In this document: positions 27,903 through 38,011 of the stretch, piece after piece
How the letters are laid out: the number at the start of each line of letters is the position of its first letter
Position numbering within the stretch: the stretch's first letter is position 1
Assembly (NCBI RefSeq): GCF_003056055.1
Contig: NZ_PYFP01000001.1
Span: 2,480,001-2,544,000, forward strand
Direction: 5' to 3'
From: Glaciimonas sp. PCH181
GTDB lineage: Bacteria; Pseudomonadota; Gammaproteobacteria; Burkholderiales; Burkholderiaceae_D
Length of the DNA: 64,000 nt
Position numbers and translations under genes: made by a program
Notes under the pieces: generated by a model
Told to the model about the DNA's origin: nothing
Databases searched by the model: none
Seen by the model: the letters and a program-made list of their open reading frames with translations, nothing else

Positions 27903-29597
27903 TCAGAACTGATAGGTCGCACGGAGGGTGGCGTAGTTGTGATTATTGAGCGCGGCAAAACCAGAGCTTTGGTTGCCAGGATCAGAGATATTATTGGTGC
28001 GCGCATTTTGCGAATAGAAAAATACTGCATCGGCTGAAAGACGCCAATGGTTGCCAATATTGTAGGAGACGCTAGGAATTAAAAAGGCATTTCGGGCCTG
28101 AAACTCGGCTCCAGCCGCCACTTGATATGTTAACCGCGAGTTCATATACGGAAACTGAATAAAAGCTGTTCCGATGGTGCTGTGCTTCCTCAGTTTGGCC
28201 GCCGAACTAACCGCTGCGACTGCATCGTCATTATTGTTAAAATTCTGAATCCAGGTGTCAAAAATTTGCGCCGAAGCGAAAGAAGGACCGTTGGTACCGA
28301 ACCAATTCTGCAAACGTAATTGCTTATCCACGCGAAACGTCGTTTGGATGACATCTTTTTTAACGATTGGCCCCATCACTCCAGCATTATTCGGTATCTG
28401 GAAAAAGCCTCCAGTATTGGGTGTGCCGCTGACATTTGAGTTCGAATTGAATAAACGACCAAACTGATAAGCCAGTTCAAAATTAAGAATCGCATCCAGA
28501 GGTTTACTTTCAGCACTAACACTGAAACCCAGGACGTCAATGATCGGGTAAATCCAATCGCCATATGCCTTATTAGTCGGTGCCTGTTGGTAATACAAGC
28601 CCTTTACGCAACCAGTTGAATCCCGTTGGGCCGCTCCGGCGAATACGCCGCAAGGATTAAGAACAAAATCTGGTTGAAATACGCGTTGATAACCCACTGC
28701 ATAATTTAGACTCCCCGCCTCTCCCGACCAACGAAGTGCTCCGGTAACATCTTTGGCTCTCCCCGAAGGATGATCGTAATTGAATTGGGTAGCGTAGGCG
28801 AGATAATCAACGCCCATGTTCGGCGACCCACTCCATCGGCCACCGTAAATATCGTAGGTATTTCCGATATCTTTGTTACGGTCCCAACCGGGCCGAACCA
28901 CAACCTGTAGCGTGCCCTGAGCCTCGGGGATGGCGATCTTGACGTTTGCCATAATCAGAGGTTTCCGCAGTTCGTCACTTTCAGGTTCACCAAATAAACG
29001 CCAGCGATAATCAAACCCGTGCAGCAAGTCGTTTGGATGAAAAAAATCGGTTTCCCCAAATACAACTTGCTGTTTGCCCAGCCTTACCGTCACGCGTTCG
29101 CCCACCTTGAAATCAGCATAAAATTCGCGCAACTCCTCTTGGTCGTATTGGCCGCGCACACTGCAACCGGGCCCGGTTGGTGAACCGGCGATCGTGGCGC
29201 TGTAGCAAGAGCGATCTTGAAGATTCTTCTCATAGGAGGTGATGAGCTCGCGATCAGCCCGTCCGACTGCACGCCAAGTGATGGGGCCGGTCCTGAAATC
29301 CGCGGCAAGTTCAATACTACCGCGAGCCATCATGAGCTTGCCTTTGCCACCCAAAGCACTAAATGCAGGTTGGCCGGGTAAAGGCGAGGTCTGATCACGA
29401 TTATCTTGTAAGTTCCATGACAACCAAGTCCGCACGAAACCGCCGATCTTGAAATAGTTCTGACTAATCGTGTCGTTCGGTGTAGTTGCAGCCGCAACCA
29501 GTGGACTGTTATCAGGCGTCAACGTATTTTCATCGGCAGCCAGCGCACTCGTTCCCACAGATCCCAGTAAAATTGCCAACGCTGAAATCACTTTCAA
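27903..29597 (-). CDS. DUF1302 family outer-membrane protein; start disturbed by a poly-A tract
   Basis: 564 aa. A signal peptide (KVISALAILLGSVGTSALA) precedes a long beta-strand-rich protein ending in a terminal strand YATLRATYQF, typical of outer-membrane barrels. The frame as read opens at a TTG (29597) with no ribosome site. An ATG at 29637 with GGGAG upstream lies in another frame, separated from the gene by nine A (29616-29624 region, T run on the plus strand). With eight A it would join exactly, giving MKIERKKTRNTQP before KVISA. So the copy is either slippage-dependent or carries a one-base error. It lies between RND and DUF1329 genes. Confidence 0.85.
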   Translation of the reverse strand: MKVISALAILLGSVGTSALAADENTLTPDNSPLVAAATTPNDTISQNYFKIGGFVRTWLSWNLQDNRDQTSPLPGQPAFSALGGKGKLMMARGSIELAADFRTGPITWRAVGRADRELITSYEKNLQDRSCYSATIAGSPTGPGCSVRGQYDQEELREFYADFKVGERVTVRLGKQQVVFGETDFFHPNDLLHGFDYRWRLFGEPESDELRKPLIMANVKIAIPEAQGTLQVVVRPGWDRNKDIGNTYDIYGGRWSGSPNMGVDYLAYATQFNYDHPSGRAKDVTGALRWSGEAGSLNYAVGYQRVFQPDFVLNPCGVFAGAAQRDSTGCVKGLYYQQAPTNKAYGDWIYPIIDVLGFSVSAESKPLDAILNFELAYQFGRLFNSNSNVSGTPNTGGFFQIPNNAGVMGPIVKKDVIQTTFRVDKQLRLQNWFGTNGPSFASAQIFDTWIQNFNNNDDAVAAVSSAAKLRKHSTIGTAFIQFPYMNSRLTYQVAAGAEFQARNAFLIPSVSYNIGNHWRLSADAVFFYSQNARTNNISDPGNQSSGFAALNNHNYATLRATYQF

Positions 29598-29746
29598 CGG
29601 TTGCGTATTTCTGGTTTTTTTTTCTTTCTATTTTCATTATGTCTCCCACCTCGTTATTGTTCGTATATTTTTAAAAAAAACACCTTTAGCAAACGCCTTA
29701 TGCGCTCGCTCATGCCTCCACTGCCAAAATGAGATTTTTCAAATCG

Positions 29747-32158
29747 TTAGGGTGTATTGACGATAGCCGTCACGACCTGACTTTCCAAAGCGCTACGGGA
29801 ATCCGAGGCATTAGCTTTAGCATCAGCCTTCCTTTTGCCAACCACAAACTCAGGACGGAAAACGTAAACCATTGCTGGCACAATGAACAAAGCACTAAAC
29901 GCCGAAATAAATAACCAGATCGCCATCAAAATCCCCATTTCAGCCTGGAATCTCAACGATGATGCAAACCACAGCACGACACTGGTCGTCAGCGTCAGAG
30001 AAGTAATGAGCACGCCCTTACCTGCGGTACGCAAGGCACGGGCAATCGCAGCTTTAAGATCATCATGGTGGTGTAATTCTTCACGGATCGCGTCGACGAC
30101 ATAAAACGCGTAATCAACACCTAAACCGATACCCAGAGCGGCGACCGGCAGCGTACTTAGCGTCATACCGATCCCGTGCCAGGCCATAACACTGAAAGTA
30201 ATCGTGTTTGAAATAAGCACCGGCACCAGGAAAAAAATACCGGCCCGCGTTGACCGGTAGGCTACAGTGCAACAGATAACAAGCACCAGCAGCGCAAATG
30301 CGATGCTCTCAATCTGACCTGAAAAAATAACTTCATTGACGGCGGCGGTAATGCCGACCAATCCGCCCGCCAACACGTATTTACCATGCTCAACCGGATT
30401 GTCAGCGATAAAATTCTTTAGTCGGGAAATTGCGGTACGTATCGTGTCACCGCGGTGATCTTTGAAGAAAAAGGTAACCGGGGCGAACTGAAGCTGCGGC
30501 GTCATAAACCGGGCGGCATCTCCAGAATCTGGCGCCCACATATAAAATAACTCGGCATTTTCGGTTGCTGTTTTGCCCGACCGACGATAGCGCGGGTTAT
30601 CTTCGCGTAGAACCTGATTGACGATAGGTAAAACATCGGCAACCGACAGGCTGCCCCCAATCTGAGGTTGCGCGCCCATGAATCGCTGCATCGACGACAT
30701 GCTCGCTAGTACCGCAGGTTCCTTGACATCACCGGGCTTCTCGCCCGAAAAAACCACGTACATGCGGTCTGCGCCCTGAAACTGACGGTTAATATCTGCC
30801 GCATCACGGTTATAACGCGAGTCCTGCCAAAGGATTGGCGATCCCGCATCGGCATCTCCAACCTGCAAGTTAAACGCGTACAAGCCAGAGCCGATAAAAA
30901 TCACCGCCGCACCCACTAAGACAACATAGCGCCAGCCGGACGTGGTCACGTAAATACAAAAACTCAATACCCGTTCGAGCAGCTTTGAGATATTAATAGG
31001 ATGCGCATAACCGTTAGAAATGTTGACCCAAGACAGCAACACAGGTGTCATCACACAAGCGCAAATCGAAATCGTTAGTACCCAAATGGTTCCAATCAAT
31101 GCGATTTTTTGCATAAGTGGAATTGGCGTTAGTACCACCACTATCATGCAACCGGCGTCTGCGATGACGCCCAACATGCCTGGTTTGAATAACTGCAGCA
31201 TTGCCGAACTAGCTGCCGCCTTGGTGGAAGGGACGCCAGCCGCCAACTCATCACCAAATCGCGTTACCAATTGTACTGAGTGCGATATCGAGCGCGCTGT
31301 GATCAGAAATGCGATTACGATCACCAGCGGATCAAGATTAAATCCAATCAGTTGTGCCGCACCCAATGCCCAAACTGAACTGGTCAGTCCTGCTAGTAAA
31401 GGCAGGAGGGTGCCACGCCAAGTGCGGGCAGTCAGAAATAACAGCGCCAGCAGGCAAGCCAGGGTGGTCAGAAAGATGCGGATGGTTTCAGGCACATAAT
31501 GGTTAACCCAACCGAATAATATCGGCTCACCGACGACACTGACACGCACGCCATCGCCCACGAAGGAATCAGCGAGAGTCATAATCTGTGGAAAAATTTT
31601 GTTGTAGTCGATCGCATTTTCATAAAAATCGACTGTAATCAGCGCGGCTTTCAGGTCTGGGGACACATATGAGCCGTAGATCAAAGGACTATTTAACACC
31701 TTGCTCTTGAGTACTTCCATCTCCGCTGCGGTGTGGGGTACGTTGGGAAACATCACCGGCTTAGTTTCGATGGAATCTGTTGTCGCCTTGATTTCTTTTA
31801 ACTTGCTAGAAGCCAGCGAAAGAATTTGAAATGGATTGACGCCGTCTACCAGCGCCAGATCATTCGTCAATTTTTTTATTTTCTCCAGCACCGGCGTTTG
31901 AAAAATATCACCCTTGTCGATTTCCAGCTTGATGCTGACCATGTTAGAGCCGCCAAAATCTTGACGGAATTGCTTATTGACCTGTACATAGGGATGGTTT
32001 TGCGGGAGTAAGTCGTCAAATACAGTCTTGACCTTAATCTGTACCGCAAAAAAAGCCATTATCAGCGTCGCTATTGTGAATGCCACCGTTACGCTTACAC
32101 GCCGCTGAATACAAGCGTCGACGAAAAACGCGAGCTTGCTAAATACTTTATCTTTCAT
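29747..32158 (-). CDS. RND/MMPL family transporter
   Basis: 803 aa. The layout is a first membrane helix near residue 20-40, a periplasmic loop to about 215, five helices with the conserved GLTSSVWALGAAQLIGF and AFLITARSISHSVQ segments, a second helix and loop, and a second MMPL block with GIGLGVDYAFYVVDAIREE and SLTLTTSVVLWF. Two MMPL domains place it in the HAE3/hydrophobe family that moves sterols, lipids or other hydrophobic compounds. It lies with DUF1302, DUF1329 and YCF48 genes, a recurring set. Direction of transport and substrate are unknown. Confidence 0.9.
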   Translation of the reverse strand: MKDKVFSKLAFFVDACIQRRVSVTVAFTIATLIMAFFAVQIKVKTVFDDLLPQNHPYVQVNKQFRQDFGGSNMVSIKLEIDKGDIFQTPVLEKIKKLTNDLALVDGVNPFQILSLASSKLKEIKATTDSIETKPVMFPNVPHTAAEMEVLKSKVLNSPLIYGSYVSPDLKAALITVDFYENAIDYNKIFPQIMTLADSFVGDGVRVSVVGEPILFGWVNHYVPETIRIFLTTLACLLALLFLTARTWRGTLLPLLAGLTSSVWALGAAQLIGFNLDPLVIVIAFLITARSISHSVQLVTRFGDELAAGVPSTKAAASSAMLQLFKPGMLGVIADAGCMIVVVLTPIPLMQKIALIGTIWVLTISICACVMTPVLLSWVNISNGYAHPINISKLLERVLSFCIYVTTSGWRYVVLVGAAVIFIGSGLYAFNLQVGDADAGSPILWQDSRYNRDAADINRQFQGADRMYVVFSGEKPGDVKEPAVLASMSSMQRFMGAQPQIGGSLSVADVLPIVNQVLREDNPRYRRSGKTATENAELFYMWAPDSGDAARFMTPQLQFAPVTFFFKDHRGDTIRTAISRLKNFIADNPVEHGKYVLAGGLVGITAAVNEVIFSGQIESIAFALLVLVICCTVAYRSTRAGIFFLVPVLISNTITFSVMAWHGIGMTLSTLPVAALGIGLGVDYAFYVVDAIREELHHHDDLKAAIARALRTAGKGVLITSLTLTTSVVLWFASSLRFQAEMGILMAIWLFISAFSALFIVPAMVYVFRPEFVVGKRKADAKANASDSRSALESQVVTAIVNTP

Positions 32159-32209
32159 ATTCGTCTCTTTTTATAATTGACCGACTCTTGATTGGTCTTT
32201 ATGTAATTT

Positions 32210-33175
32210 TTATAGTGCGCTGGCGGCAGCGATCGCCACCCTGGCACCAGATAAAAGATAATGATTTCCTTGCGTGGCAATAGCGGTGTACCAGCTTCTA
32301 TCGAGCGTCGATAGCCGCGTCGATTTCCAGTTATGCGCGTCCGCATCTCCGATTAAAATGATGCCACTACTACCAACTGCCAACCAGCGATTACCATCCC
32401 AAATCACTTTGAAGAGATGTTCCGACGAAGGCGATTTTTCTTCTTTCCAACTTTGCCCTCCGTCCTCCGTTAGCAGAATGACACCACCCAAACCCACAGC
32501 AATGCCACTATTTGCATCCTTGAATGCCACTGACATAAGGCTACTTTTAACGGGGTCGGATACACCATGCCAGGTCACACCATCATCTTCAGACTTGGAC
32601 ATTTGCCCAAACTCGCCTACCAGTAGGACCCATCCTGGCCCAAACGAAATATCGTTCCAGGCCGCATCTTCAGCAATACCGACTTGACTCCACGTATCGC
32701 CATAATCGGTTGACCGTAAAACACTTCCGGCCTCTCCAATTGCCCAAGCTATTCCGCCTTCAAGAGTCTTCACGCGTAATAAATTGTTTGATATTTTGGA
32801 TGCGGGTATTTCTATCGTGCGCCAGGATTTTCCTGCGTCTGATGTCACCACAACGATGCCGCTGTTTCCGACGGCCACGGCCCTCTGGGTATCCCATGCG
32901 GAAATATCTTGTAGAGTCTCGGTGCTTTTGGTGGTTTGTAAGCGCCAGGTGTCGCCGCTATTTTCCGTAAAAGCTATTTTGCCGTTACTGCCGACCACCC
33001 AAGCCTTGGAATCGCCCGTAACAGAGACGCCATAGAATCCTTCTCCCCGGGCAAAGACCGGGAGCGATACTGCGTCGCCTTTTGGATGTGGCTTAACAAA
33101 GAGTGCTGCATATAACAGCCCGCCTACAATCAGAAGCGGGAGCGTAGACATGAATATTTTAAAAACGGGTTTCAT
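32210..33175 (-). CDS. YCF48/BNR-repeat protein, membrane-anchored
   Basis: 321 aa. One N-terminal membrane helix (about residues 8-27) anchors a beta-propeller facing the periplasm, made of repeats of the pattern (N/G)SGDTW, DAGKSW, DYGDTW, DDGVTW, DGGQSW spaced 40-45 residues apart. This is the YCF48/Hcf136-like fold, which here is not photosynthetic. It is the first gene of the RND-DUF1302-DUF1329 set (52 bp before the RND gene) and is probably a periplasmic partner of the transporter. The substrate is unknown. Confidence 0.87.
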   Translation of the reverse strand: MKPVFKIFMSTLPLLIVGGLLYAALFVKPHPKGDAVSLPVFARGEGFYGVSVTGDSKAWVVGSNGKIAFTENSGDTWRLQTTKSTETLQDISAWDTQRAVAVGNSGIVVVTSDAGKSWRTIEIPASKISNNLLRVKTLEGGIAWAIGEAGSVLRSTDYGDTWSQVGIAEDAAWNDISFGPGWVLLVGEFGQMSKSEDDGVTWHGVSDPVKSSLMSVAFKDANSGIAVGLGGVILLTEDGGQSWKEEKSPSSEHLFKVIWDGNRWLAVGSSGIILIGDADAHNWKSTRLSTLDRSWYTAIATQGNHYLLSGARVAIAAASAL

Positions 33176-33819
33176 CTTTTACTTTCTACTTTTGAACCGA
33201 AATATTCATCGTGACAATACTTTGATTACTGCACATGTAAGGCGCCGTATTGCTGTCACCTTATTGCGACCACTTTGAGTACATCCTATTTTTTGAAGTC
33301 ATTACTGTCCAATGCTTTATTAATCGATGCGCAATACCTTTTAGGTAATGTCTCTACCGCCGCATCTTCACCACGACTGGTTCACGCGCCAAAAAACATG
33401 CGCAGGTACCGCAAGGGACACGCAACTCGGGCGCACCCGAATAGTATTTAGGGCAAAAAATACGCCAATGACGATGTGGTGGATTTTTTGAGAGATCTTG
33501 AACGTTAAGAATGCGTGCCATTCAAGCGTATGAATTGTTAGGGCACAGCGTACAGTTCACGTTTCACGCGATTTATATCGAACTAAATTTTTTTAACAGC
33601 GCAAAAATTCAACCGCCCGCAAATCGGCGAGGCGTCACCGCAGCAACCCCCTCTTTGCGATGCCAATGCGGTGTTGATGGCATGTACCGCAAAAAATTCA
33701 GGATGCGAAACCGGAAGGCATGTGGGTGCCCTATGATAACGGCATGTTCCGCACCCCCCGCTTCAGAGAAGCAGAGGCTTGTTCACATCTGAATCTTGCG
33801 GTGGTGCGTCGTTAACTTA
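33176..33819. other. Intergenic region between the meta-cleavage operon and the YCF48 set
   Basis: About 640 bp without a gene I can support. One 93-codon plus-strand frame (33511-33792) shows no domain. I searched the minus strand for GG-N10-GC and found only a weak TGGTGAAGATGCGGC near 33359-33373, much poorer than the two good sigma-54 promoters elsewhere. No terminator hairpin is visible after the last meta-pathway gene. Confidence 0.4.
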
Positions 33820-34752
33820 TCAGGTTAAAACGGTGAAAAAAGTTTCTCGCATCGTATTGTCCTGAGAGAACCCGGCCGCTGCAACTTCACTGGAATCCCA
33901 AGTCAATAATGGCGTATCCGGGTAGTGCACATAGCCCCCAGTGAACACCTCATTACGATTACCGGACGGATCGAAAAAATATATCGTCGCTCCACGTGTA
34001 ATACCGTGGCGATTGGTACTCACCTCGACCGGTATCCGGTATTTTCCAATCAGGTCCGCCGCATGCACCAGATCGGTAACAGACTCCAGCAGAAACGATA
34101 CGTGATGAAATTTGTTCGGCTCTGGTTGCAATACAAAAGCAATGTCATGCGGCTTGGTGGAACAGCTGACGAACAACGCAAGCGATGCTTTTGACTCCGC
34201 ATCGATAAGCCGTTCTGTCATATCGAACTCAAATACCTCCTGGAAAAGCCGCGCATTTTCATCAATATTTACGCCACCTAACAACACATGGTCAATTCTG
34301 TTGATGCGGAAACCACGGATCACCCCCTCCTCGGGCATCACACCAGGATTGGTGGTGCCAAGTGTATTACCGATCTGTTCCTTTTCAGCATATAGATGCA
34401 TGTGATGACCGCTCGGTAGTACAAACGCCAATCGCCGCCCACTTTTCGGATAGACGCCTGCCGCGATGCGCTCAACCGGCAGGCCAAACGCAGTGATCCG
34501 GCGCTCCAGGTCGGAAAGAGTTTTATCGTCATAGACTTTAAACGCAAAGTAATCCATGCCGGCTGAATCCGCCTCGCGCAGCACAATACAATGATGGTCG
34601 TGCTCATCCCATGCCTTGTAATAAACACTTCCTGCAGTATCGGTCATCACCTCAATTAAACCCATGTGATCACCATAATGCCGACGCGATGCCGCCATAT
34701 CTAACACCCGGATGCAGACTTCACCTAACCGTAAAACGCCTCGTAATGCCAT
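33820..34752 (-). CDS. dmpB: Catechol 2,3-dioxygenase
   Basis: 310 aa from ATG 34752 (GAGGAGA upstream). It opens catechol between C2 and C3 to 2-hydroxymuconic semialdehyde. Two vicinal-oxygen-chelate domains are present. The iron ligands fall in the RIDHVLLGG, FHHVSFLLE and NRNEVFTGGY segments (two His and one Glu), and the GATIYFFDPSGNRNE signature matches extradiol dioxygenases. Unusually it is the last gene of the operon, while in pVI150-type dmp clusters it follows the hydroxylase genes directly. Confidence 0.95.
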   Translation of the reverse strand: MALRGVLRLGEVCIRVLDMAASRRHYGDHMGLIEVMTDTAGSVYYKAWDEHDHHCIVLREADSAGMDYFAFKVYDDKTLSDLERRITAFGLPVERIAAGVYPKSGRRLAFVLPSGHHMHLYAEKEQIGNTLGTTNPGVMPEEGVIRGFRINRIDHVLLGGVNIDENARLFQEVFEFDMTERLIDAESKASLALFVSCSTKPHDIAFVLQPEPNKFHHVSFLLESVTDLVHAADLIGKYRIPVEVSTNRHGITRGATIYFFDPSGNRNEVFTGGYVHYPDTPLLTWDSSEVAAAGFSQDNTMRETFFTVLT

Positions 34753-34846
34753 TTCTGTCTCCTCATTATTATGTAGTACGGAAAGTAACAACGCGTGATG
34801 TCTGACTACCGACTACAGTGCGGATTTCCGCCTTGTTTTGACTTTA

Positions 34847-35890
34847 TTAAGCGACTGCATTGAGTAAGCCACGCTCCTTTGCCATGGTCATCGCGGTGTC
34901 TTCAATCATATCTTCCTGCCCGCCTATCAAATTTCTACGTGCGATTTCAATTAAAATGTCACGCGCCGGTACGCCATATTTTGCGGCAGCTTTTTTAGCA
35001 GGGTGCAAAAACGTCGAGTACACACCGGCATAACCAATCGTGAGTGACTCTCGATCTACGCGGACCAACGTGTCCATCAGCGGCACGATGATTTCTTCAG
35101 CGACATCCATCATTTTGAACAAGTCAACGCCCGTTTCGATACCCATACGCTCGCAGACCGCTGCAAATACTTCTAATGGCGTATTCCCAGCGCCAGCACC
35201 CAAACCACCGACAGAACCGTCTATGCGGTTGGCACCGGCTTCAATAGCGGCGATCGAGTTGGCAATTCCCATCCCCAAATTATGATGACCATGAAAGCCG
35301 AGTTCGGTCTCGGGCTTTAATGCACCACGCAAAAGGCTAATACGGGCCTTGACGTCTTCCGGCAGCATATAGCCAGCTGAGTCAGTGACGTAAATGCAAT
35401 TCGCGCCATAAGATTCCATCAGCAAACCTTGCTGAACCAAGCCTTCCGGTGAATTAAGGTGGGCCATCATCAGGAACCCGGTCGTATCCATGTCAAGATT
35501 TCTGGCGCAGGCTATATGCTGTTCAGAGACATCGGCTTCGGTGCAATGGGTCGCAACATGCACGCTATGCGCGCCACAGGCACGAGCCGAACGCAATTGC
35601 GCCATGCTACCCAGACCGGGCACCAGTAATACTGACACCTTGGCCCGCTTGAGCATTGGGATGACAGCGTTCAAGTATTCTTCATTGGTATGTAGCGCCC
35701 GTCCCAGATTCAACGAATGGCCACCTAACCCATCACCGTGAGTCACTTGAATCAACGGCACACCGGCATCATCGAGCGCGGTCGCCACACGCACCATCTC
35801 AGCCAATGTCATCTGGTGTCGCTTCGGATGCATACCGTCGCGCAAACACATATCGTGCAGAAATACTTTCCGTCCTTTTAAGGATGTCAT
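34847..35890 (-). CDS. dmpG: 4-hydroxy-2-oxovalerate aldolase
   Basis: 347 aa TIM-barrel enzyme of the DRE-metallolyase group. It cleaves 4-hydroxy-2-oxovalerate to pyruvate and acetaldehyde, and the toxic acetaldehyde is channelled to the partner dehydrogenase. The N-terminal [15 protein letters not shown] carries the metal aspartate and catalytic histidine; [11 protein letters not shown] supplies two further metal histidines. The start overlaps the stop of dmpF by ATGA (35887-35890), consistent with the obligate DmpFG complex. Confidence 0.96.
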   Translation of the reverse strand: MTSLKGRKVFLHDMCLRDGMHPKRHQMTLAEMVRVATALDDAGVPLIQVTHGDGLGGHSLNLGRALHTNEEYLNAVIPMLKRAKVSVLLVPGLGSMAQLRSARACGAHSVHVATHCTEADVSEQHIACARNLDMDTTGFLMMAHLNSPEGLVQQGLLMESYGANCIYVTDSAGYMLPEDVKARISLLRGALKPETELGFHGHHNLGMGIANSIAAIEAGANRIDGSVGGLGAGAGNTPLEVFAAVCERMGIETGVDLFKMMDVAEEIIVPLMDTLVRVDRESLTIGYAGVYSTFLHPAKKAAAKYGVPARDILIEIARRNLIGGQEDMIEDTAMTMAKERGLLNAVA

Positions 35891-36807
35891 GCGACCTCCA
35901 TTTTTTTAGGCATCAATGTCAATTTTCCAGAAAGAATTTCTTCAGCAAACATTTCAGCAGTGCGGGTTGCAGCGGCGGTCATGATGTCGAGATTACCGGC
36001 GTAAGTAGGCAGGTAGTCGCCCAGGCCTGCTACTTCCATAAAGACCGAAACCTGCCGTCCCTCAAATACAGGGCCATTAATCAGCCGATAGCCAGGCACA
36101 TACTTTTGAACCTCTTTAATCATCGCCAACACCGATGCAATAATTGCCGGCTGATCAGGCTCGTCTTCAGTTTCACAGTAAATCGTATTACGCATCATCA
36201 TGGCTGGCTCGGCTGGATTGATGATCGCCATTGCCTTACCCGCCTTAGCGCCGCCAACCTTCTGAATGGCATTGGAGGTGGTACTGGCAAACTCATCCAG
36301 ATTTTTCCGCGTACCGGGACCTGCGGTCCGGGATGAAATACTGGCAATGATTTCGCCGTATTCGACCGTCTGTACGCTTGACACGGCATATACGATCGGT
36401 ATGGTTGCTTGGCCTGCACAAGAAATCATATTGACGTTCATTTCACCGCGACCGGCGAGCGAGCGGAGATTAACCGGCGGCACGCACAAGGGTCCAATCG
36501 CAGCGGGTGTCAGATCGATCATCATGACGCCCAGCGCGTTCAATTTACGTGAGTTTTCGGCGTGAACATATGCCGAGGTGGCGTCAAACGCAATCTGGAT
36601 ACCGTCTGCAATAATGTGAGGAAGTAAGCCATCGATTCCTTTAGCGGTCGTCTTCAATCCCATTTTTTTGGCAAGCGCGAGGCCTTCAGAATCGGGATCA
36701 ATGCCCACCATCCACACGGGTGCCAACACCTCACTTCGCATGATTTTATAAATGAGATCGGTGCCGATATTGCCCGACCCAATTAACGCACATTTAATTT
36801 TCTTCAT
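35887..36807 (-). CDS. dmpF: Acetaldehyde dehydrogenase (acylating)
   Basis: 306 aa. It oxidises acetaldehyde to acetyl-CoA with NAD. The Rossmann motif is [10 protein letters not shown] near residue 11; the catalytic cysteine lies in [12 protein letters not shown] (about C132). The C-terminal part ([17 protein letters not shown]) forms the aldolase interface. Transcribed with dmpG in an ATGA overlap and overlapped at its start by dmpI. Confidence 0.96.
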   Translation of the reverse strand: MKKIKCALIGSGNIGTDLIYKIMRSEVLAPVWMVGIDPDSEGLALAKKMGLKTTAKGIDGLLPHIIADGIQIAFDATSAYVHAENSRKLNALGVMMIDLTPAAIGPLCVPPVNLRSLAGRGEMNVNMISCAGQATIPIVYAVSSVQTVEYGEIIASISSRTAGPGTRKNLDEFASTTSNAIQKVGGAKAGKAMAIINPAEPAMMMRNTIYCETEDEPDQPAIIASVLAMIKEVQKYVPGYRLINGPVFEGRQVSVFMEVAGLGDYLPTYAGNLDIMTAAATRTAEMFAEEILSGKLTLMPKKMEVA

Positions 36808-37042
36808 CGTATCTCATCTCGATAGCCACGCCAGCATTCTGGTCCTGCGCCATACTGCGTTTTTCTGCAGTCGTTTTACCGGATACGGCAAAATGCTCAG
36901 GCAACAATTCGTCAATCAATATCCGCACTTGCTCCGGTTTAACGTCAAGCGCCGTGGTAACAGCGTCAGTAATTCCAGCGATGAGGGCGCGCTTTTGATG
37001 AACAGTGCGTCCTTCCATAAGATGAATCTCGATAATTGGCAT
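36794..37042 (-). CDS. dmpI: 4-oxalocrotonate tautomerase
   Basis: 82 aa, longer than the classical 62-aa enzyme because of a C-terminal tail after residue 60. The catalytic Pro follows the initiator Met ([13 protein letters not shown]), and the conserved arginines are in the GRT and VRILIDEL segments. It interconverts enol and keto forms of 4-oxalocrotonate. The 3' end overlaps dmpF by 14 bp. Confidence 0.93.
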   Translation of the reverse strand: MPIIEIHLMEGRTVHQKRALIAGITDAVTTALDVKPEQVRILIDELLPEHFAVSGKTTAEKRSMAQDQNAGVAIEMRYDEEN

Positions 37043-37192
37043 TATTTTCCCGATTGGCTGGTGAAGCTCTTTTTTATTAATTGCGGTGCGACTATCTAAT
37101 TCCCGACCGCTTGGACGTTCTTAGATTTTCGCAGTCTCTATACTGCAATAAACTTACTCGACGTCACATGAAATTCCAGCATCTGATCGCAA

Positions 37193-38011
37193 TCAGATAA
37201 AACGCATTGAGACACTTCCTAACTCTTGAAACCGCGCAACCACGTGATCTCCCACCTTGACAGCAATCGCTTCCGTAATACCGCCGCTCATGACAAAACT
37301 GCCCGATGCCAGTTCTTCCCCTTGTGTATGGAGGATGTTGACCAACCGTGCAATGGCCTCCGCCGGATGATCAAGCACAGCTGCGGCAGCACCGGTTGCT
37401 ACAATTTCGCCGTTGATCTCCATCACCACACCTAAGGTACGGAGATCGAGATCCTGCGCATAACGCGCTCGCCCGCCCGCTACAAAGCGCGCACTGGAAC
37501 TGTTATCGGCAATGACGCTCGGCAAATCGAATTTATACGCGGCGAAACGAGAATCGATGATTTCTACCGCTGGCAGCACAAAGTCAGTCGCTGCCAATAC
37601 ATCCTCCCGCGTACAATCGGGACCACGTAGCGTCTTGTTAGTCACAAAAGCGACTTCGCATTCGACCCGTGGATGAATCAGTTCGGCGGTCAAAATAGTG
37701 GCATTTTCCGGGCGGGACATGTCGTGGGTCAAAAACCCAATTGCGGGTTCATATACTTTCATCTGCAGCATTTTTGCTTTTGACGTTAGCCCAATCTTCC
37801 AACCGATCAATCTGTTCCCGCGTGCCACCCAGCTTCGTCGAAGCGCATTTTGGACGTTATAGGCGTCGGCTACGGTCATCGCAGGAAATTCTTCAGTGAG
37901 TAAAGGAATCACCTGATGCCGCGTATGCGCATCGGCAACACGCTCTGCGATCAGACAAACCTCTGCGTCGGTTAAAGTTTGCATTTTTGCGGGGGTCTGA
38001 AACTGGTTCAT
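37193..38011 (-). CDS. dmpH: 4-oxalocrotonate decarboxylase
   Basis: 272 aa of the fumarylacetoacetase-like fold shared with the hydratase. WKIGLTSKAKMLQM, PRVECEVAF and VMSGGITEAIAV distinguish it as the decarboxylase, which removes CO2 from 4-oxalocrotonate to give 2-hydroxypenta-2,4-dienoate. It is coupled to the upstream hydratase by ATGA (38008-38011), in line with the known hydratase-decarboxylase complex. About 150 bp without a gene separate it from dmpI. Confidence 0.93.
   Translation of the reverse strand: MNQFQTPAKMQTLTDAEVCLIAERVADAHTRHQVIPLLTEEFPAMTVADAYNVQNALRRSWVARGNRLIGWKIGLTSKAKMLQMKVYEPAIGFLTHDMSRPENATILTAELIHPRVECEVAFVTNKTLRGPDCTREDVLAATDFVLPAVEIIDSRFAAYKFDLPSVIADNSSSARFVAGGRARYAQDLDLRTLGVVMEINGEIVATGAAAAVLDHPAEAIARLVNILHTQGEELASGSFVMSGGITEAIAVKVGDHVVARFQELGSVSMRFI

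Noticed and set aside
33359..33373. Third sigma-54 promoter candidate (TGGTGAAGATGCGGC, minus strand) ahead of the YCF48 set
   Set aside because: Spacing fits GG-N10-GC, but most consensus positions differ and no upstream ACGTGACGCTT motif accompanies it.
33511..33792. 93-codon plus-strand frame between dmpB and the YCF48 gene
   Set aside because: No motif and no conservation signal that I can see; kept as part of a non-coding gap.
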